NCBI RefSeq assembly: GCF_039545135.1
Contig: NZ_BAABRU010000020.1
Coordinates: 1 to 64,000 of the forward strand
DNA length: 64,000 nucleotides
Origin: Herpetosiphon gulosus
Lineage (GTDB): Bacteria; Chloroflexota; Chloroflexia; Chloroflexales; Herpetosiphonaceae
Direction: 5' to 3'
A model generated the notes under the pieces. The model did not search any database, was not told the origin of the DNA, and saw only the letters and a list, made by a program, of their open reading frames with translations. The position numbers were made by a program, and so were the translations under genes. Each line of letters begins with the position of its first letter. Within the stretch, counting starts at the first letter, position 1. Shown one piece after another: positions 44,649 to 54,083 of this stretch.

Positions 44649-47375
44649 ATGCTAAACAAACGATTTGGCGGATTGCTCGCGTTGGTGCTGTTGGCCTTGG
44701 CGTTGTTGCCAAATCCCAAGTCGGTCGCTGCTGGGGATAATAATGTGCATTGGGATGAGCTGTATCATGCTGCTCCCAGCGCTAACCCACGCGTTGAGCT
44801 TGTGCCAGGCGAAAGTTTTACCTTCCAACAAGGCGAAGCTAATGGCACGATTGTTTCAACTACCAATGTGCAAATTTCAATCTTGGCACTTGCTGGCGAT
44901 CTAACCAGTGCTCAAATTCGCTACTGGAACGGAACCGAGCAAATTGTGGCGATGAGCAAAGTCAAAACCTTGACTGCCAGCTTTCGCAATACCGCCAGCA
45001 CCAGTTACGATCTGTGGCGCGGCACAATTCCAGCCCATGCTGCTGGCTCAACCGTATATTATCGGGTTCGGGTGTATGATGGCAGTATTTTAGCCCTACT
45101 CAAAGCCCAAAATGGCAGCTACGTCAATCCACGTGGCCAACATGTGCGTGGCGCAAACTATGATCCCGATGATTATAGTTTTACGGTGCAAAGCGGCGGC
45201 ACTCCCACAGCTACCCCGACGCTTGCTCCAACCGCCACCAACACGCCAACCAGAACGCCCACGCCGATTGGTACAATCAGCGCTACGCCGACCCCATCGC
45301 GCACTCCAACCGCTACTGCTACCAATACCCCAACCCCAACGGTTTCAGCCACTCCATCAGGGGCTTGCAACGGCGCAGCGGTCGGCAACAACACGATCAT
45401 CAGCAACGCGATTTACCACGATAGCACCAACAGCGTGTATCGCGACCCACTTGGTTCGCTGCAAGCAGGCCAATCGGCTAGCATTCGTTTGCGCACCTGT
45501 AGTAATGATGTTAGCGCTGTGAGTTTATCAGTCTGGTTAACTGGCGCACCATTCAGCCAACCATCGTTCACCTATCCATTAAGTGTGGTGAGCAATGATG
45601 GAACCTACGCCATGTGGCAAGCCAGCGTGCCAGCCCCCAGCACTTCAACCGATCAGTGGTATCAATTTAAGCTAACCGATGGCTCGACGATTGGCTATTA
45701 TGTGGTTGCCAACACCAGCAACACAGGCCCAGGCGTGTGGAGCGCCACCGCGATTGATCGTTCGTGGAGGTTAGGAACGGTTCCAGCGCCACCGCAAGAT
45801 TATGCCGTGCCAACATGGCTGCAAGATGCAGTGATCTACCAAATTTTCCCTGATCGCTTCCGTGATGGCGATAGCAGCAATAACTTCAACAATCTGCGGG
45901 TCTATGGCCCAAACACATGCAACGGCTACAGCGGCGCAGGTGCACCCAACTGTTTGGCTTCGATTCATAGCAATTGGAATGAAACACCAACTACCCCGGG
46001 CTATGGCATCGATTTTTATGGCGGCGATTTGCAAGGCATTGTCGATAAAATCAATGCTGGCTATTTCAACGATCTTGGCGTGAATGTGCTCTATCTCAAC
46101 CCAATTTTCGATGCTTCCTCAAACCATGGCTACGATACCAACGATTATTACGGCATCAACCCTCGTTTCGGCAATTTGGCAAAATTCGATGAAATGATCG
46201 CCGCCGCCGATGCCAAAGGCCTCAAAGTTATTCTCGATGGCGTATTCAACCATGCAGGTATGGATAGCATCTATCTGCAAGGCTACCCAGGCTACAAAAC
46301 CGACCGCTGGACAGGCATCAACGGTGCTTGTGAATCGGCAGCATCGCCCTATCGCAGTTGGTTTACCCAAGGCTCGGCTGGCACTAGCGGCTCGTATCCA
46401 TGTGCTGGCGGCTGGGGATGGAAGGGTTGGTATGGCTATGAAACTATTCCCGAATTTATCGAAAACGACCCAGTTAAGCAATTTTTCTATCGTGATGGCA
46501 GCGCTCAAAGCCCCAACGGTAAATCGGTTACCCGCTTCTGGCTCGAACGGGGTATCGCTGGCTGGCGCTTCGACGTAGCTCAAGATATTACCCACGCTTG
46601 GTGGAGCGATATGCGGCCCTACGTCAAAAATGGCTATGGCGATAGCGAAAGTTTATTGCTTGGTGAAGTCACTGGCGGCTGTGATTGGGGCTTATATCGC
46701 GCCTATCTCAACCAAAACGAGCTTGATTCGGTGATGAACTATTGTTTCCGTGATTGGGCGGTGAGCTTCGCTAATGGCAATACACCTAGCTCATTCGACA
46801 GTAGCTACAATGCTTTCCGTGCCCAAATGCCTGCTACCCCGTGGTTTGGCCTGATGAACTTGGTCAGTTCGCACGACTCAACTCGTGCCTTACGCTTGCT
46901 CAACGACGATAAAGCTCGCATGAAATTGATGGTGCTGTTGCAAATGACCCTGCCAGGTGCGCCATCGGTGTATTATGGCGATGAAGTTGGGGTAACTGGT
47001 GGCGGCGATCCCGATAACCGTCGCACCTATCCTTGGGCCGATAAAGGCGGCAGCCCCGATACGGCGATGTATGCCCATTTCAAGAAATTGATCGGTCTAC
47101 GCCGCACCTATCCAGCGCTCAGCAGTGGCGATGTGGCAACCTTACTGGTCAATGATGCCAGCAAACTGTATGGCTATCGCCGCTGGAAGGGCACACAAGA
47201 GGCGGTTGTAGTGCTCAATAACGGCACGGCCAACCAAACTGCGACCGTCAACGTCAGCCATTTAGCCAACGGCACAGTCTTAACCGATGTCTTGAATGGT
47301 GGCAGTTACACCGTCAGTAACGGCCAATTGACCTTGCCAGTTTCTGCCCAATCGGGCGTGGTGCTGGTGAAATAA
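44649..47375 (+). CDS. secreted GH13 alpha-amylase with Pro/Thr linker
   Basis: The 908-residue product has a signal peptide (residues 1-28), a beta-domain (30-175), a low-complexity linker (about 178-235, [17 protein letters not shown] type) and a second beta module. The GH13 barrel has AVIYQIFPDRFRDGD, DGVFNHAG, nucleophile Asp642 (WRFDVAQD), acid/base Glu673 (GEVTGG) and Asp743 (SSHDST). A C-terminal beta domain ends in VVLVK. Unlike its neighbour it has no FLPMV-like tail. It probably acts on alpha-1,4 glucans outside the cell, together with the 1750-residue enzyme. Confidence 0.92.
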   Translation: MLNKRFGGLLALVLLALALLPNPKSVAAGDNNVHWDELYHAAPSANPRVELVPGESFTFQQGEANGTIVSTTNVQISILALAGDLTSAQIRYWNGTEQIVAMSKVKTLTASFRNTASTSYDLWRGTIPAHAAGSTVYYRVRVYDGSILALLKAQNGSYVNPRGQHVRGANYDPDDYSFTVQSGGTPTATPTLAPTATNTPTRTPTPIGTISATPTPSRTPTATATNTPTPTVSATPSGACNGAAVGNNTIISNAIYHDSTNSVYRDPLGSLQAGQSASIRLRTCSNDVSAVSLSVWLTGAPFSQPSFTYPLSVVSNDGTYAMWQASVPAPSTSTDQWYQFKLTDGSTIGYYVVANTSNTGPGVWSATAIDRSWRLGTVPAPPQDYAVPTWLQDAVIYQIFPDRFRDGDSSNNFNNLRVYGPNTCNGYSGAGAPNCLASIHSNWNETPTTPGYGIDFYGGDLQGIVDKINAGYFNDLGVNVLYLNPIFDASSNHGYDTNDYYGINPRFGNLAKFDEMIAAADAKGLKVILDGVFNHAGMDSIYLQGYPGYKTDRWTGINGACESAASPYRSWFTQGSAGTSGSYPCAGGWGWKGWYGYETIPEFIENDPVKQFFYRDGSAQSPNGKSVTRFWLERGIAGWRFDVAQDITHAWWSDMRPYVKNGYGDSESLLLGEVTGGCDWGLYRAYLNQNELDSVMNYCFRDWAVSFANGNTPSSFDSSYNAFRAQMPATPWFGLMNLVSSHDSTRALRLLNDDKARMKLMVLLQMTLPGAPSVYYGDEVGVTGGGDPDNRRTYPWADKGGSPDTAMYAHFKKLIGLRRTYPALSSGDVATLLVNDASKLYGYRRWKGTQEAVVVLNNGTANQTATVNVSHLANGTVLTDVLNGGSYTVSNGQLTLPVSAQSGVVLVK

Positions 47376-47380
47376 TTGTT

Positions 47381-47435
47381 CCCTCACCCCAACCCCTCTC
47401 CTCGCTCTGCGGGAGCGGGGGCTAGGGGGTGAGGG
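47381..47435. repeat. GC-rich dispersed palindrome, copy 6
   Basis: CCCTCACCCC to GGGGGTGAGGG with an inner CCTC/GGGAG region. It separates the convergent amylase and alkyltransferase-like genes and could terminate both. Confidence 0.8.
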
Positions 47436-47438
47436 AAT

Positions 47439-47771
47439 TCAAAATTCCAGCTCGCTAGTTTCGAGCCAACCAAAACGTTGCCAGCTAATATAACCACGCT
47501 GATCAAACTCGATGCCTTCAGCTTCTAAGCGTTGACGTTGCTCAAGCGCCGTATGTTCTGGGCAATTGGTCGAAATCCGGCCCTCGCGATTAACCACTCG
47601 CCACCAAGCCACGTCAGGATATTGCTCATCCAAGGCATGCAAGGCTTTGCCAACTGCCCGCGCATAGCCAGGGTAGCCTGCTGCTAGAGCCAACCGCCCA
47701 TAATTTACAATTCGGCCTGCTGGCACTTGTTTGAGGGTTTGATAAATTGCCGTCAAAAATTCTGTACTCAT
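47439..47771 (-). CDS. alkyltransferase-like protein (MGMT homologue lacking the acceptor Cys)
   Basis: The 110-residue product (from ATG 47771; a GTG at 47783 is possible) is only the C-terminal MGMT-type domain: VPAGRIVNYGRLA, AGYPGYARAVGKAL, then AWWRVVNREGRIS. In MGMT the active site reads PCHRV; here Trp56 replaces the cysteine, as in alkyltransferase-like (ATL) proteins. ATLs bind O6-alkylguanine and hand the lesion to nucleotide excision repair rather than repairing it directly. Confidence 0.9.
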   Translation of the reverse strand: MSTEFLTAIYQTLKQVPAGRIVNYGRLALAAGYPGYARAVGKALHALDEQYPDVAWWRVVNREGRISTNCPEHTALEQRQRLEAEGIEFDQRGYISWQRFGWLETSELEF

Positions 47772-47783
47772 CGATTCGCTCAC

Positions 47784-48029
47784 TGGTAGATTTCGCTACC
47801 AGCACTTTAGCATGGAACACAACGAAGTAGGGGTCAGGGGCTAGTTGTCAGGGGTTAGGGGATAGGAAGCTGAGAGATAGGAACCACAACACGAAGCGCA
47901 CGAAGGGGTCAGGGTTCAGGGACGAGGGATCAGCTTTGCATTACCTCACCCAACCATAAATCCCTGACCCCTGATTGCCGGCCCCTGAATCCTAAAATAC
48001 TCTCTGCGCCTCTGCGTTAAGGTTTGGAT
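47784..48029. repeat. mosaic intergenic repeat
   Basis: Contains GGGGTCAGGGGCTAG and GGGGTTAGGGG phrases, CACGAAGCGCACGAAGG, and CTCTGCGCCTCTGCGTTAAG, the same phrases as at 38640, 52672, 60960 and 63480. No gene seen. Confidence 0.7.
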
Positions 48030-49265
48030 CTAGCGTCCACTATTTTCACGGCGAGCACGTGAGGCCGCATCAATCGTAACTGCCAATAAAAGCACCGAGC
48101 CAGTTACGATAAATTTGATCGATGACTTGAGCGCCAGCAAATCCATGCCATTAGCAATCGCCCCAATCACCAGCGCACCCAACAAGGCCGACCAGATCCG
48201 GCCACGCCCGCCAAACAGGCTGGTACCGCCGATCACCGCTGCCGCGATTGCATTCAACAACACATCGCCATCGCCTGATGATTGATTGGCCGCGTTCAAA
48301 CGTGAGGCGGCCAAAATCCCGCCACAGGCGGCGAGTGCCGAAGCCAGCATAAAAATCGTAATCCGAATCCGATTAACGTTGATCCCTGCGCGGCGAGCAG
48401 CCTCGGTATTGCCGCCAACTGCATAGACATAGCGGCCAAAGCGCGTACGCTGAGTAATAAAATCAAAGATAATCAAGAAGGTCAGGAAGATAATGACTGC
48501 GCTTGGTACGCCTTGAATTGGGTTGCCAGCAGCGTTGGCATTGCGGTTGACGCTCATCATTGCAACCCCTGCCAAGACACTTGCACCAACCACGCCAACC
48601 CGCCAAAATACCCCGTTCAACGAGCCAGTTGGCAATTCAGCGGCGCGGCGGCTGCGATATTCGTTGAACACAATCAGGGTATAGATCACCACACTGACGA
48701 TGCCCAAAACCCAGCCAAGCCAAATTGGCAGCTTATAGTTGGCAATATCATTAATAAATTTATTGGTGATGTTGATGCTGCCTGTGTCGCCAAGCACCCG
48801 TAGCCGTGACCCTTGCCAAGCTAGCAAGCCTGCGAGGGTAACCACGAACGAGGGCACACGGAAGGATGAAATCCACCAGCCTTGCAACAGACCAACCAAG
48901 GCTCCCACCACAATCGCCCCAATAATTGCCACGCCTGCGGGCAGATTATGGCGTGAAACCAACACCGCCATCACTGCTGCCGCCAAACCGCTAACTTGGC
49001 CAGCCGAAAGATCAACCTCGCCAAGCAGCAAAATCAGCACAACCCCAGTTGAAATTGTGCCCATCGCGGCAATTTGCACCATCAAGTTGGTCAAGTTGAG
49101 CGGCGTGAGAAAGTTTTTATTGATACTTTGAAACACCAGCGCAATAATAATCAAGCCAATAATCACTGGCAGCGAGCCTAGGTTGCCTTGGCGAAAGCGT
49201 TCGGCTAATGCTTCGCGCCAATTGTTAGGCGCAGCAGCAAGATTCGTCGGTTGCGTTTTCATCAT
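48030..49265 (-). CDS. sugar ABC transporter permease (XylH/RbsC type)
   Basis: The 411-residue product has about ten membrane helices, with LTNLMVQIAAMGTISTGVVLILLLGEVDLS, VPSFVVTLAGLLAWQG and the later loop AAVIGGTSLFGGRG, which are hallmarks of the branched-chain/ribose-type sugar permeases. A large loop between central helices (about 190-240) matches the xylose/multiple-sugar subtype. Its start overlaps the ATPase stop (ATGATGA), so the genes are coupled. It forms the membrane channel of the importer with the adjacent ATPase and binding lipoprotein. Confidence 0.9.
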   Translation of the reverse strand: MMKTQPTNLAAAPNNWREALAERFRQGNLGSLPVIIGLIIIALVFQSINKNFLTPLNLTNLMVQIAAMGTISTGVVLILLLGEVDLSAGQVSGLAAAVMAVLVSRHNLPAGVAIIGAIVVGALVGLLQGWWISSFRVPSFVVTLAGLLAWQGSRLRVLGDTGSINITNKFINDIANYKLPIWLGWVLGIVSVVIYTLIVFNEYRSRRAAELPTGSLNGVFWRVGVVGASVLAGVAMMSVNRNANAAGNPIQGVPSAVIIFLTFLIIFDFITQRTRFGRYVYAVGGNTEAARRAGINVNRIRITIFMLASALAACGGILAASRLNAANQSSGDGDVLLNAIAAAVIGGTSLFGGRGRIWSALLGALVIGAIANGMDLLALKSSIKFIVTGSVLLLAVTIDAASRARRENSGR

Positions 49266-50053
49266 TCGGCCTCTCCATAGGCATTGCTGGGCAGCATTGC
49301 TCCAGTAATCGCGCCAATCACTTGTTCGTTGGTACTACGGGATGTGTGGAAGGTAGCGACCCGTCGCCCCAGTCGCATCACAATGATGCGATCCGAGACT
49401 TCAAACACATCCGCAACATTATGACTAATCACCACCACAGCCAAGCCGCGATCACGCAAACGCATAATCAAATCTTTGACTTGGCGGGTTTGCTCAACAC
49501 CGAGTGCCGCAGTTGGCTCATCGAGCAACACAACTTTGGAGTTCCACATCACCGAGCGAGCAACTGCCACCGATTGGCGTTGACCACCAGAAAGATTGGC
49601 AATTTGCACCCGCACACTAGGAATTTTGACGCTCAGATCGCGCAGCACTTCAGTTGCCCGACGTTCCATCTCGGTTTCATTCAGCAGATCGAGGGATTTA
49701 AGCCCGCTGCGGCGCACATTTTCGCGGCCAAGATAAAGATTGGAAACCACATCAAGATTATCGCACAAGGCCAAATCTTGGTAGACGGTTTCAACCCCGA
49801 GGTCGGTGGCATCGCGTGGGCTATTGACTGAAACGACCTTGCCTTCAAAGACATAATCGCCCTCGTCGGGTTTGTATGCTCCAGCGATGGTCTTAATCAG
49901 CGTCGATTTGCCTGCGCCATTATCGCCAACCAACGCCACCACCTCATTCGAGAAAACCTCGAAATCGACGTTGGAGAGTGCTTGAACTGCACCAAAGCGT
50001 TTGCTAATTTGGCGCAATTGCAAGACAGGCATCGCTGCTTCTGTTGCTGTCAT
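49262..50053 (-). CDS. sugar ABC transporter ATP-binding protein
   Basis: ATG at 50053, with AAAGGAA six bases upstream. The 263-residue product has one ABC domain: Walker A GDNGAGKST, YQDLALCDNL Q-loop, signature NLSGGQ, Walker B VVLLDEP, and an H-loop (ISHN). Most RbsA/XylG-type ATPases carry two ABC domains in about 500 residues; this one has a single domain, as in FrcA-type importers, so it would work as a dimer. It lies between the binding-protein and permease genes. Confidence 0.9.
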   Translation of the reverse strand: MTATEAAMPVLQLRQISKRFGAVQALSNVDFEVFSNEVVALVGDNGAGKSTLIKTIAGAYKPDEGDYVFEGKVVSVNSPRDATDLGVETVYQDLALCDNLDVVSNLYLGRENVRRSGLKSLDLLNETEMERRATEVLRDLSVKIPSVRVQIANLSGGQRQSVAVARSVMWNSKVVLLDEPTAALGVEQTRQVKDLIMRLRDRGLAVVVISHNVADVFEVSDRIIVMRLGRRVATFHTSRSTNEQVIGAITGAMLPSNAYGEAE

Positions 50054-50137
50054 GACATATTCCTTTTGCTGTGGGTCAGTGGAGTAGTCGCTGGGCTGGC
50101 TGTGTGAGCCGTGCCAACCCAGCGACACAGAGGTTAG

Positions 50138-51262
50138 TTATTGAATACCGGCATCAGTACAGGCCTTGGCAAAATCGCCAGCACAGATCTGATCAACTTT
50201 GTGGAATTGGTCTTTGATGATCGTGTCTTTGACGTTTTCTTTGGTCACAGCAATCGGGGTCAGCAAGATTGAAGGAACATCAATTTTGCCGTTGTTGACT
50301 TTGCTGGTGGCTTTGTCGGTGGTTTTGCCTTCGAGCAAGGCAAAGGCCAATTCAGCAGCGGCTTCGGCTTCAGGCTTGATGGCTTTGTACACAGTCATGT
50401 ATTGGTCACCAGCCAAAATCCGTTGCACTGCCGCCAATTCAGCATCTTGGCCAGTGACTGGGGGCAATGGTGAGAGACCGCCAGCCTTCATGGCGGCAAT
50501 CGCACCGCCACCCGTGCCGTCGTTAGCAGCATATACGCCATCAACTTTGTTGCCCATGCTGGTCAACGCTTGTTGCATTTGGTCTTGGGCTTTGTCGGGG
50601 CTCCAGTCGGGGGTGTCGTATTCATTGGCGATGGTCAATTTGCCAGCGCTAACCAATGGATCAAACACGCTGTGAGCGCCAGCTTTGAACAATTTAGCGT
50701 TGTTGTCGGTTGGTGAGCCGTTGATCATGACGATCGTTGGGTTAGCGATGCCTTGTTTGTCTAATTGCGCGACCAAGCTTTCAGCTTGCAACTTGCCAAC
50801 TGATTCGTTGTCGAACGAAATGTAGTAGCTCACGCCATCTGAGTTGAGGATCAAACGGTCGTAGGCGATGACTGGTACATTTTGGGCTTTGGCTTTGTCG
50901 GCAATCGAAGCAGCAGCGGCTGAATCAACTGGGTCAAGCACCAGCACTTTTGCGCCGTTGGTCAAGGCTGCTTCTGCTTGTTGCAATTGCAAGCTTGCAT
51001 CTTGATTGGCGTTGTTGTAAATCACCTGACAATCTGGGCAAAGCTCTTTCATTTTGGCTTCGAAGTAGGGGCGGTCAGCTGTTTCATAGCGGGCAGTTTT
51101 GGCATCGGGCAAGAACAAAGCAACGACTTTGCCGCCACTGCTGGTTGTGCCACCAGTCCCAGTGGTTGGAGCAGTTGTGGCGCTCTCGCTGCCACAGGCT
51201 GCGATCACACCAGAGATGAGGATTAACAAGAGGGAAGTGAATGCGCTACGCCGCACGTTCAT
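50138..51262 (-). CDS. sugar-binding lipoprotein of an ABC importer
   Basis: The 374-residue product has a type II signal peptide (lipobox IAAC), a Thr/Ser/Gly-rich linker, then a periplasmic-binding-protein type 1 domain of the xylose/ribose group: VVALFLPDAKTARYE, VLVLDPVDSAAAAS, VPVIAYDRLI and AANDGTGGGAIAAMK. The KTARYE/AYDRL pattern is like XylF, so a pentose or glucose-like ligand is likely, but the specificity cannot be fixed from sequence. It is the first gene of the importer operon. Confidence 0.9.
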   Translation of the reverse strand: MNVRRSAFTSLLLILISGVIAACGSESATTAPTTGTGGTTSSGGKVVALFLPDAKTARYETADRPYFEAKMKELCPDCQVIYNNANQDASLQLQQAEAALTNGAKVLVLDPVDSAAAASIADKAKAQNVPVIAYDRLILNSDGVSYYISFDNESVGKLQAESLVAQLDKQGIANPTIVMINGSPTDNNAKLFKAGAHSVFDPLVSAGKLTIANEYDTPDWSPDKAQDQMQQALTSMGNKVDGVYAANDGTGGGAIAAMKAGGLSPLPPVTGQDAELAAVQRILAGDQYMTVYKAIKPEAEAAAELAFALLEGKTTDKATSKVNNGKIDVPSILLTPIAVTKENVKDTIIKDQFHKVDQICAGDFAKACTDAGIQ

Positions 51263-51633
51263 AGAGTGGACTCCTTCGTCTGTTAAGACCTACAATCGTC
51301 ATTGATACCGAATTGTGCGAACAAAAAGCCAACCAAATCGAACGAACCTGCTCCTTGTGAGAAGCGCACCAATGCCCTAGACCATCATCAAAGCTACGCT
51401 GAGCGAACCATTGCTTTTTTCTGTAGGTGTAGATTTGCCATGATGGGTAGTTGGTTGGTGGTGGGTTGCCTAAGTTGCGTAAATTCGCCGCTTATGGCAC
51501 GATAGTATGTGCTGACTGATGTAACGCTAGTGTACGCCAAAGCTGTTGGTCAACAAAACCCCCAATCCCCCAATCTTCCTAGGGTCTTTCCCCTAGTTGA
51601 ATGGGGGGATTTCCCCCTAAAGCGAGGATTTGC
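51263..51633. other. divergent promoter region, importer and response regulator
   Basis: No gene is seen. The gap holds short palindromes, including a GGGGGGATTTCCCCC hairpin (51601-51618 region) and a CTAGGG/CCCTAG inverted repeat just before it. GAGG lies six bases before the response-regulator ATG at 51634. Confidence 0.5.
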
Positions 51634-52665
51634 ATGCAACTCAATGGCGAGCGTCAGATTCGAATTGTGGTAGCCGATGATCATGCGGTCGTGCGAGCTG
51701 GCATTTCAACCGCGCTAAGCGATTTGCCCAATGTTGCAATTGTGGCCGAGGTTGGCGATGGGCCTGGCGTTTTGGCCGCGCTCGATCTGCAACCAGATGC
51801 TTTGGTGATCGATGTCAGCATGCCCCAATTCGAGCCGTTGCAAACAATTCGCCAAATTCGCATGCATTATCCCCAACTCAAAATTCTGGTGGTCAGCGCC
51901 TACGATGATGATGTCTATGTGCAAGGGCTGTTGCAAGCAGGAGTCGATGGCTACCAACTCAAAGATCAACCGTTGGCTGATATTCGTTTGGCCTTGCAAC
52001 GGGTGTTGGCTGGTGAACGTTGGGTTTGTACACCCTTGCTTTCTAAATTGATGCGCGGCGTGCCTGTAGTTGAAACTGGCATGACTCCGCGCCAACGTGA
52101 ATTGCTGTGGTGTTTGCAGCAGGGCGATGATAACCATGCAATTGCCCGGCGGATTGGCCTAAGCGTCAAAACCGTTGAAAATCATCTTACGCGGCTGTAT
52201 CGTCAAATTGCGGTACAAAGTCGGCTTGAAGCGGTGCATTATGCTGCTCAACACCCGCAATTGCCGATGATGCCAACCAGCAGCCAAACGATCGCCCCCA
52301 GCCAAGCCCTCAGTGTGTTGATTGTTGATGATAATTTGCGCTATCGCCAACACGTTAGCCGCATGATTAGCAAAATGCAGCCCAATTGTGCTGTGGTTGA
52401 GGCCGCCCATCAAACTGAGGCTATGGCGGCAATTAGCCAACGCTTGCCAGATTTGGCCTTGGTTGATGTGGTCTTGGGCGATGAAGATGGGATTAGTTGC
52501 GCCGCTCAAATTAAGCAACAATCGCCCAATACCCGTGTGCTACTGGTCAGCGCCTACCCCGACCGCGAGTTTCATCGACGCGGCTTGGCAGTCGGGGCAG
52601 TCGCCTTGCTCGATAAAAAAGACCTCGATGCGGCAGCTCTGCGCTTGTTGTTGGAAGATGTGTAA
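51634..52665 (+). CDS. response regulator with REC-HTH-REC architecture
   Basis: ATG at 51634 follows GAGG by six bases. The 343-residue product has receiver 1 (DDHAVVRAG, phospho-acceptor Asp60 in VIDVSMP), a LuxR/NarL-type helix-turn-helix (about 150-205; MTPRQRELL, IARRIGLSVKTVENHL), and a second receiver (Asp278 in LVDVVLG). NarL-type regulators normally end after the HTH, so a second receiver is unusual. It is encoded divergently from the sugar importer, which is a plausible target. No histidine kinase is adjacent. Confidence 0.85.
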   Translation: MQLNGERQIRIVVADDHAVVRAGISTALSDLPNVAIVAEVGDGPGVLAALDLQPDALVIDVSMPQFEPLQTIRQIRMHYPQLKILVVSAYDDDVYVQGLLQAGVDGYQLKDQPLADIRLALQRVLAGERWVCTPLLSKLMRGVPVVETGMTPRQRELLWCLQQGDDNHAIARRIGLSVKTVENHLTRLYRQIAVQSRLEAVHYAAQHPQLPMMPTSSQTIAPSQALSVLIVDDNLRYRQHVSRMISKMQPNCAVVEAAHQTEAMAAISQRLPDLALVDVVLGDEDGISCAAQIKQQSPNTRVLLVSAYPDREFHRRGLAVGAVALLDKKDLDAAALRLLLEDV

Positions 52666-52671
52666 GCGAGG

Positions 52672-52795
52672 GGTCAGTTGTCAGGGGTTAGGGGTCAGGA
52701 TTGAGATCCACGAAGGACACAAAGGACGAGGAGTCAGTTGTCAGGGGCTAGGGGTCAGGTTTTCTCTGACCCCTAGCCCCAACCCCTGCCCCCTA
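52672..52795. terminator. mosaic repeat forming a bidirectional terminator-like hairpin
   Basis: Contains the GGGGTCAGG/GGGGTTAGGGG phrases. A perfect 15-base hairpin (52744-52758 with 52766-52780) closes on GTTTTCT. It separates the convergent regulator and serS genes. Confidence 0.7.
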
Positions 52796-52798
52796 ACT

Positions 52799-54067
52799 CT
52801 AGCCAATCCGTTCGATGTCACCCATATATGGCCGTAGCACTTCGGGGACGGTCACGCTGCCATCAGCATTTTGATAGTTTTCCAGAATTGCGATAATCAC
52901 CCGTGGCAAGGCCAAGCCCGAACCATTCAGGGTGTGCACAAACTCAGGTTTTGCCCCAGCTTCAGGGCGATAGCGAATATTGGCGCGGCGTGCTTGATAA
53001 TCGCCAAATAAACCACACGACGAAACTTCCAGCCATTCGTTCATGCCAGGTGCCCACATTTCCAAATCGTACTTGACCGTGGCAATGCCCAAATCGGCGG
53101 TACACAATTGCAGCAAGCGATAGGGAATCTTCAAGCCTTTGCAGACATCTTCGGCATTGCTAATCAGCGAGAATAATTCGTCGTAGCTGGTAGCTGGCTC
53201 AACCATTTTGACCATCTCGACTTTATCGAATTGATACAGCCGTTTGATGCCACGGACATCGCGGCCAGCGCTCATTTGCTCGTTACGGAAACATGGTGTA
53301 TGCGCCACATAGCGTAAGGGCAACTGGGCTTTATCCAAAATTTCTTCGCGATGCAAGTTGGTTACTGGCACTTCAGCGGTCGGAATCAACCACAAATCGG
53401 TATCTTCGATATGAAAAATCGTGTCGGCAAATTTGGGCAAGTTGCCAGTCCCAACCATGGCATCGGCCTTGACCAAGTAGGGCACGGCCAATTCGGTGTA
53501 GCCATGTTGATCAACGTGCATATCGATCATCCAGCTAATGAGTGCCCGTTGCAAACGCACGCCCAAGCCCTTCATTACAAAAAAGCGCGTACCGCTCATG
53601 CGCACACCACGCTCGAAATCGAGAATCCCGAGGGCTTCGCCTAGCTCCCAGTGTGGCTTAACTTCAAAATTGGTTTCTTTGATTGTACCTTCAACTCGCA
53701 CCACAACATTATCGTGTTCGTCTTTGCCAACTGGCACTTCGGGCAACGGCAAGTTGGGCAAATCGAGCAGAAGATTGTGCAATTCCAAATCGATTGCATT
53801 CGCTTGAGCATCGAGTTCAGTAATTTGATCGCCAACCAGTTTCATAGCGGCAATTTTCGCGTCGCGTTCAGCTTTATCTTTGGTGCGGGCAACATCTTTC
53901 GAGCCAGCATTGCGCTCGGCCTTGAGTCGCTCAACTTCGGTAATCGCCTCGCGCCGTTTAAGATCCAAGCCAATCACTTGATCAACTAAGCCTGGATCAC
54001 GGCCAACTTTGGCAAAGCCTTCGCGTACCAGCTCGGGTTGTTCACGAAATAAACGAATATCAAGCAT
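52799..54067 (-). CDS. serS: seryl-tRNA synthetase
   Basis: The ATG at 54067 follows AAGGAG by seven bases. The 422-residue product has the N-terminal helical arm (MLDIRLFREQPELVR; coiled-coil with DKAERDAKIAAMK), then class II motif 2 (CFRNEQMSAGRDVRGIKR) and a motif 3-like region (NGSGLALPRVIIAILENYQ). It charges tRNA-Ser with serine. It is the last gene of a four-gene run controlled by the T-box leader at 55677-55908, whose tRNA features fit serine. Confidence 0.95.
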   Translation of the reverse strand: MLDIRLFREQPELVREGFAKVGRDPGLVDQVIGLDLKRREAITEVERLKAERNAGSKDVARTKDKAERDAKIAAMKLVGDQITELDAQANAIDLELHNLLLDLPNLPLPEVPVGKDEHDNVVVRVEGTIKETNFEVKPHWELGEALGILDFERGVRMSGTRFFVMKGLGVRLQRALISWMIDMHVDQHGYTELAVPYLVKADAMVGTGNLPKFADTIFHIEDTDLWLIPTAEVPVTNLHREEILDKAQLPLRYVAHTPCFRNEQMSAGRDVRGIKRLYQFDKVEMVKMVEPATSYDELFSLISNAEDVCKGLKIPYRLLQLCTADLGIATVKYDLEMWAPGMNEWLEVSSCGLFGDYQARRANIRYRPEAGAKPEFVHTLNGSGLALPRVIIAILENYQNADGSVTVPEVLRPYMGDIERIG

Positions 54068-54083
54068 TGAAACACTCCTTAAA

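Noticed and set aside
45200-45360. Thr/Pro repeats as CRISPR or similar array
   Set aside because: The repeats are imperfect, in frame and encode a linker; there are no spacers.
45173-45406. Minus-strand Val/Gly-rich frame opposite the Pro/Thr linker of the second amylase
   Set aside because: It is the antisense of a low-complexity linker; the plus strand is clearly the coding one.
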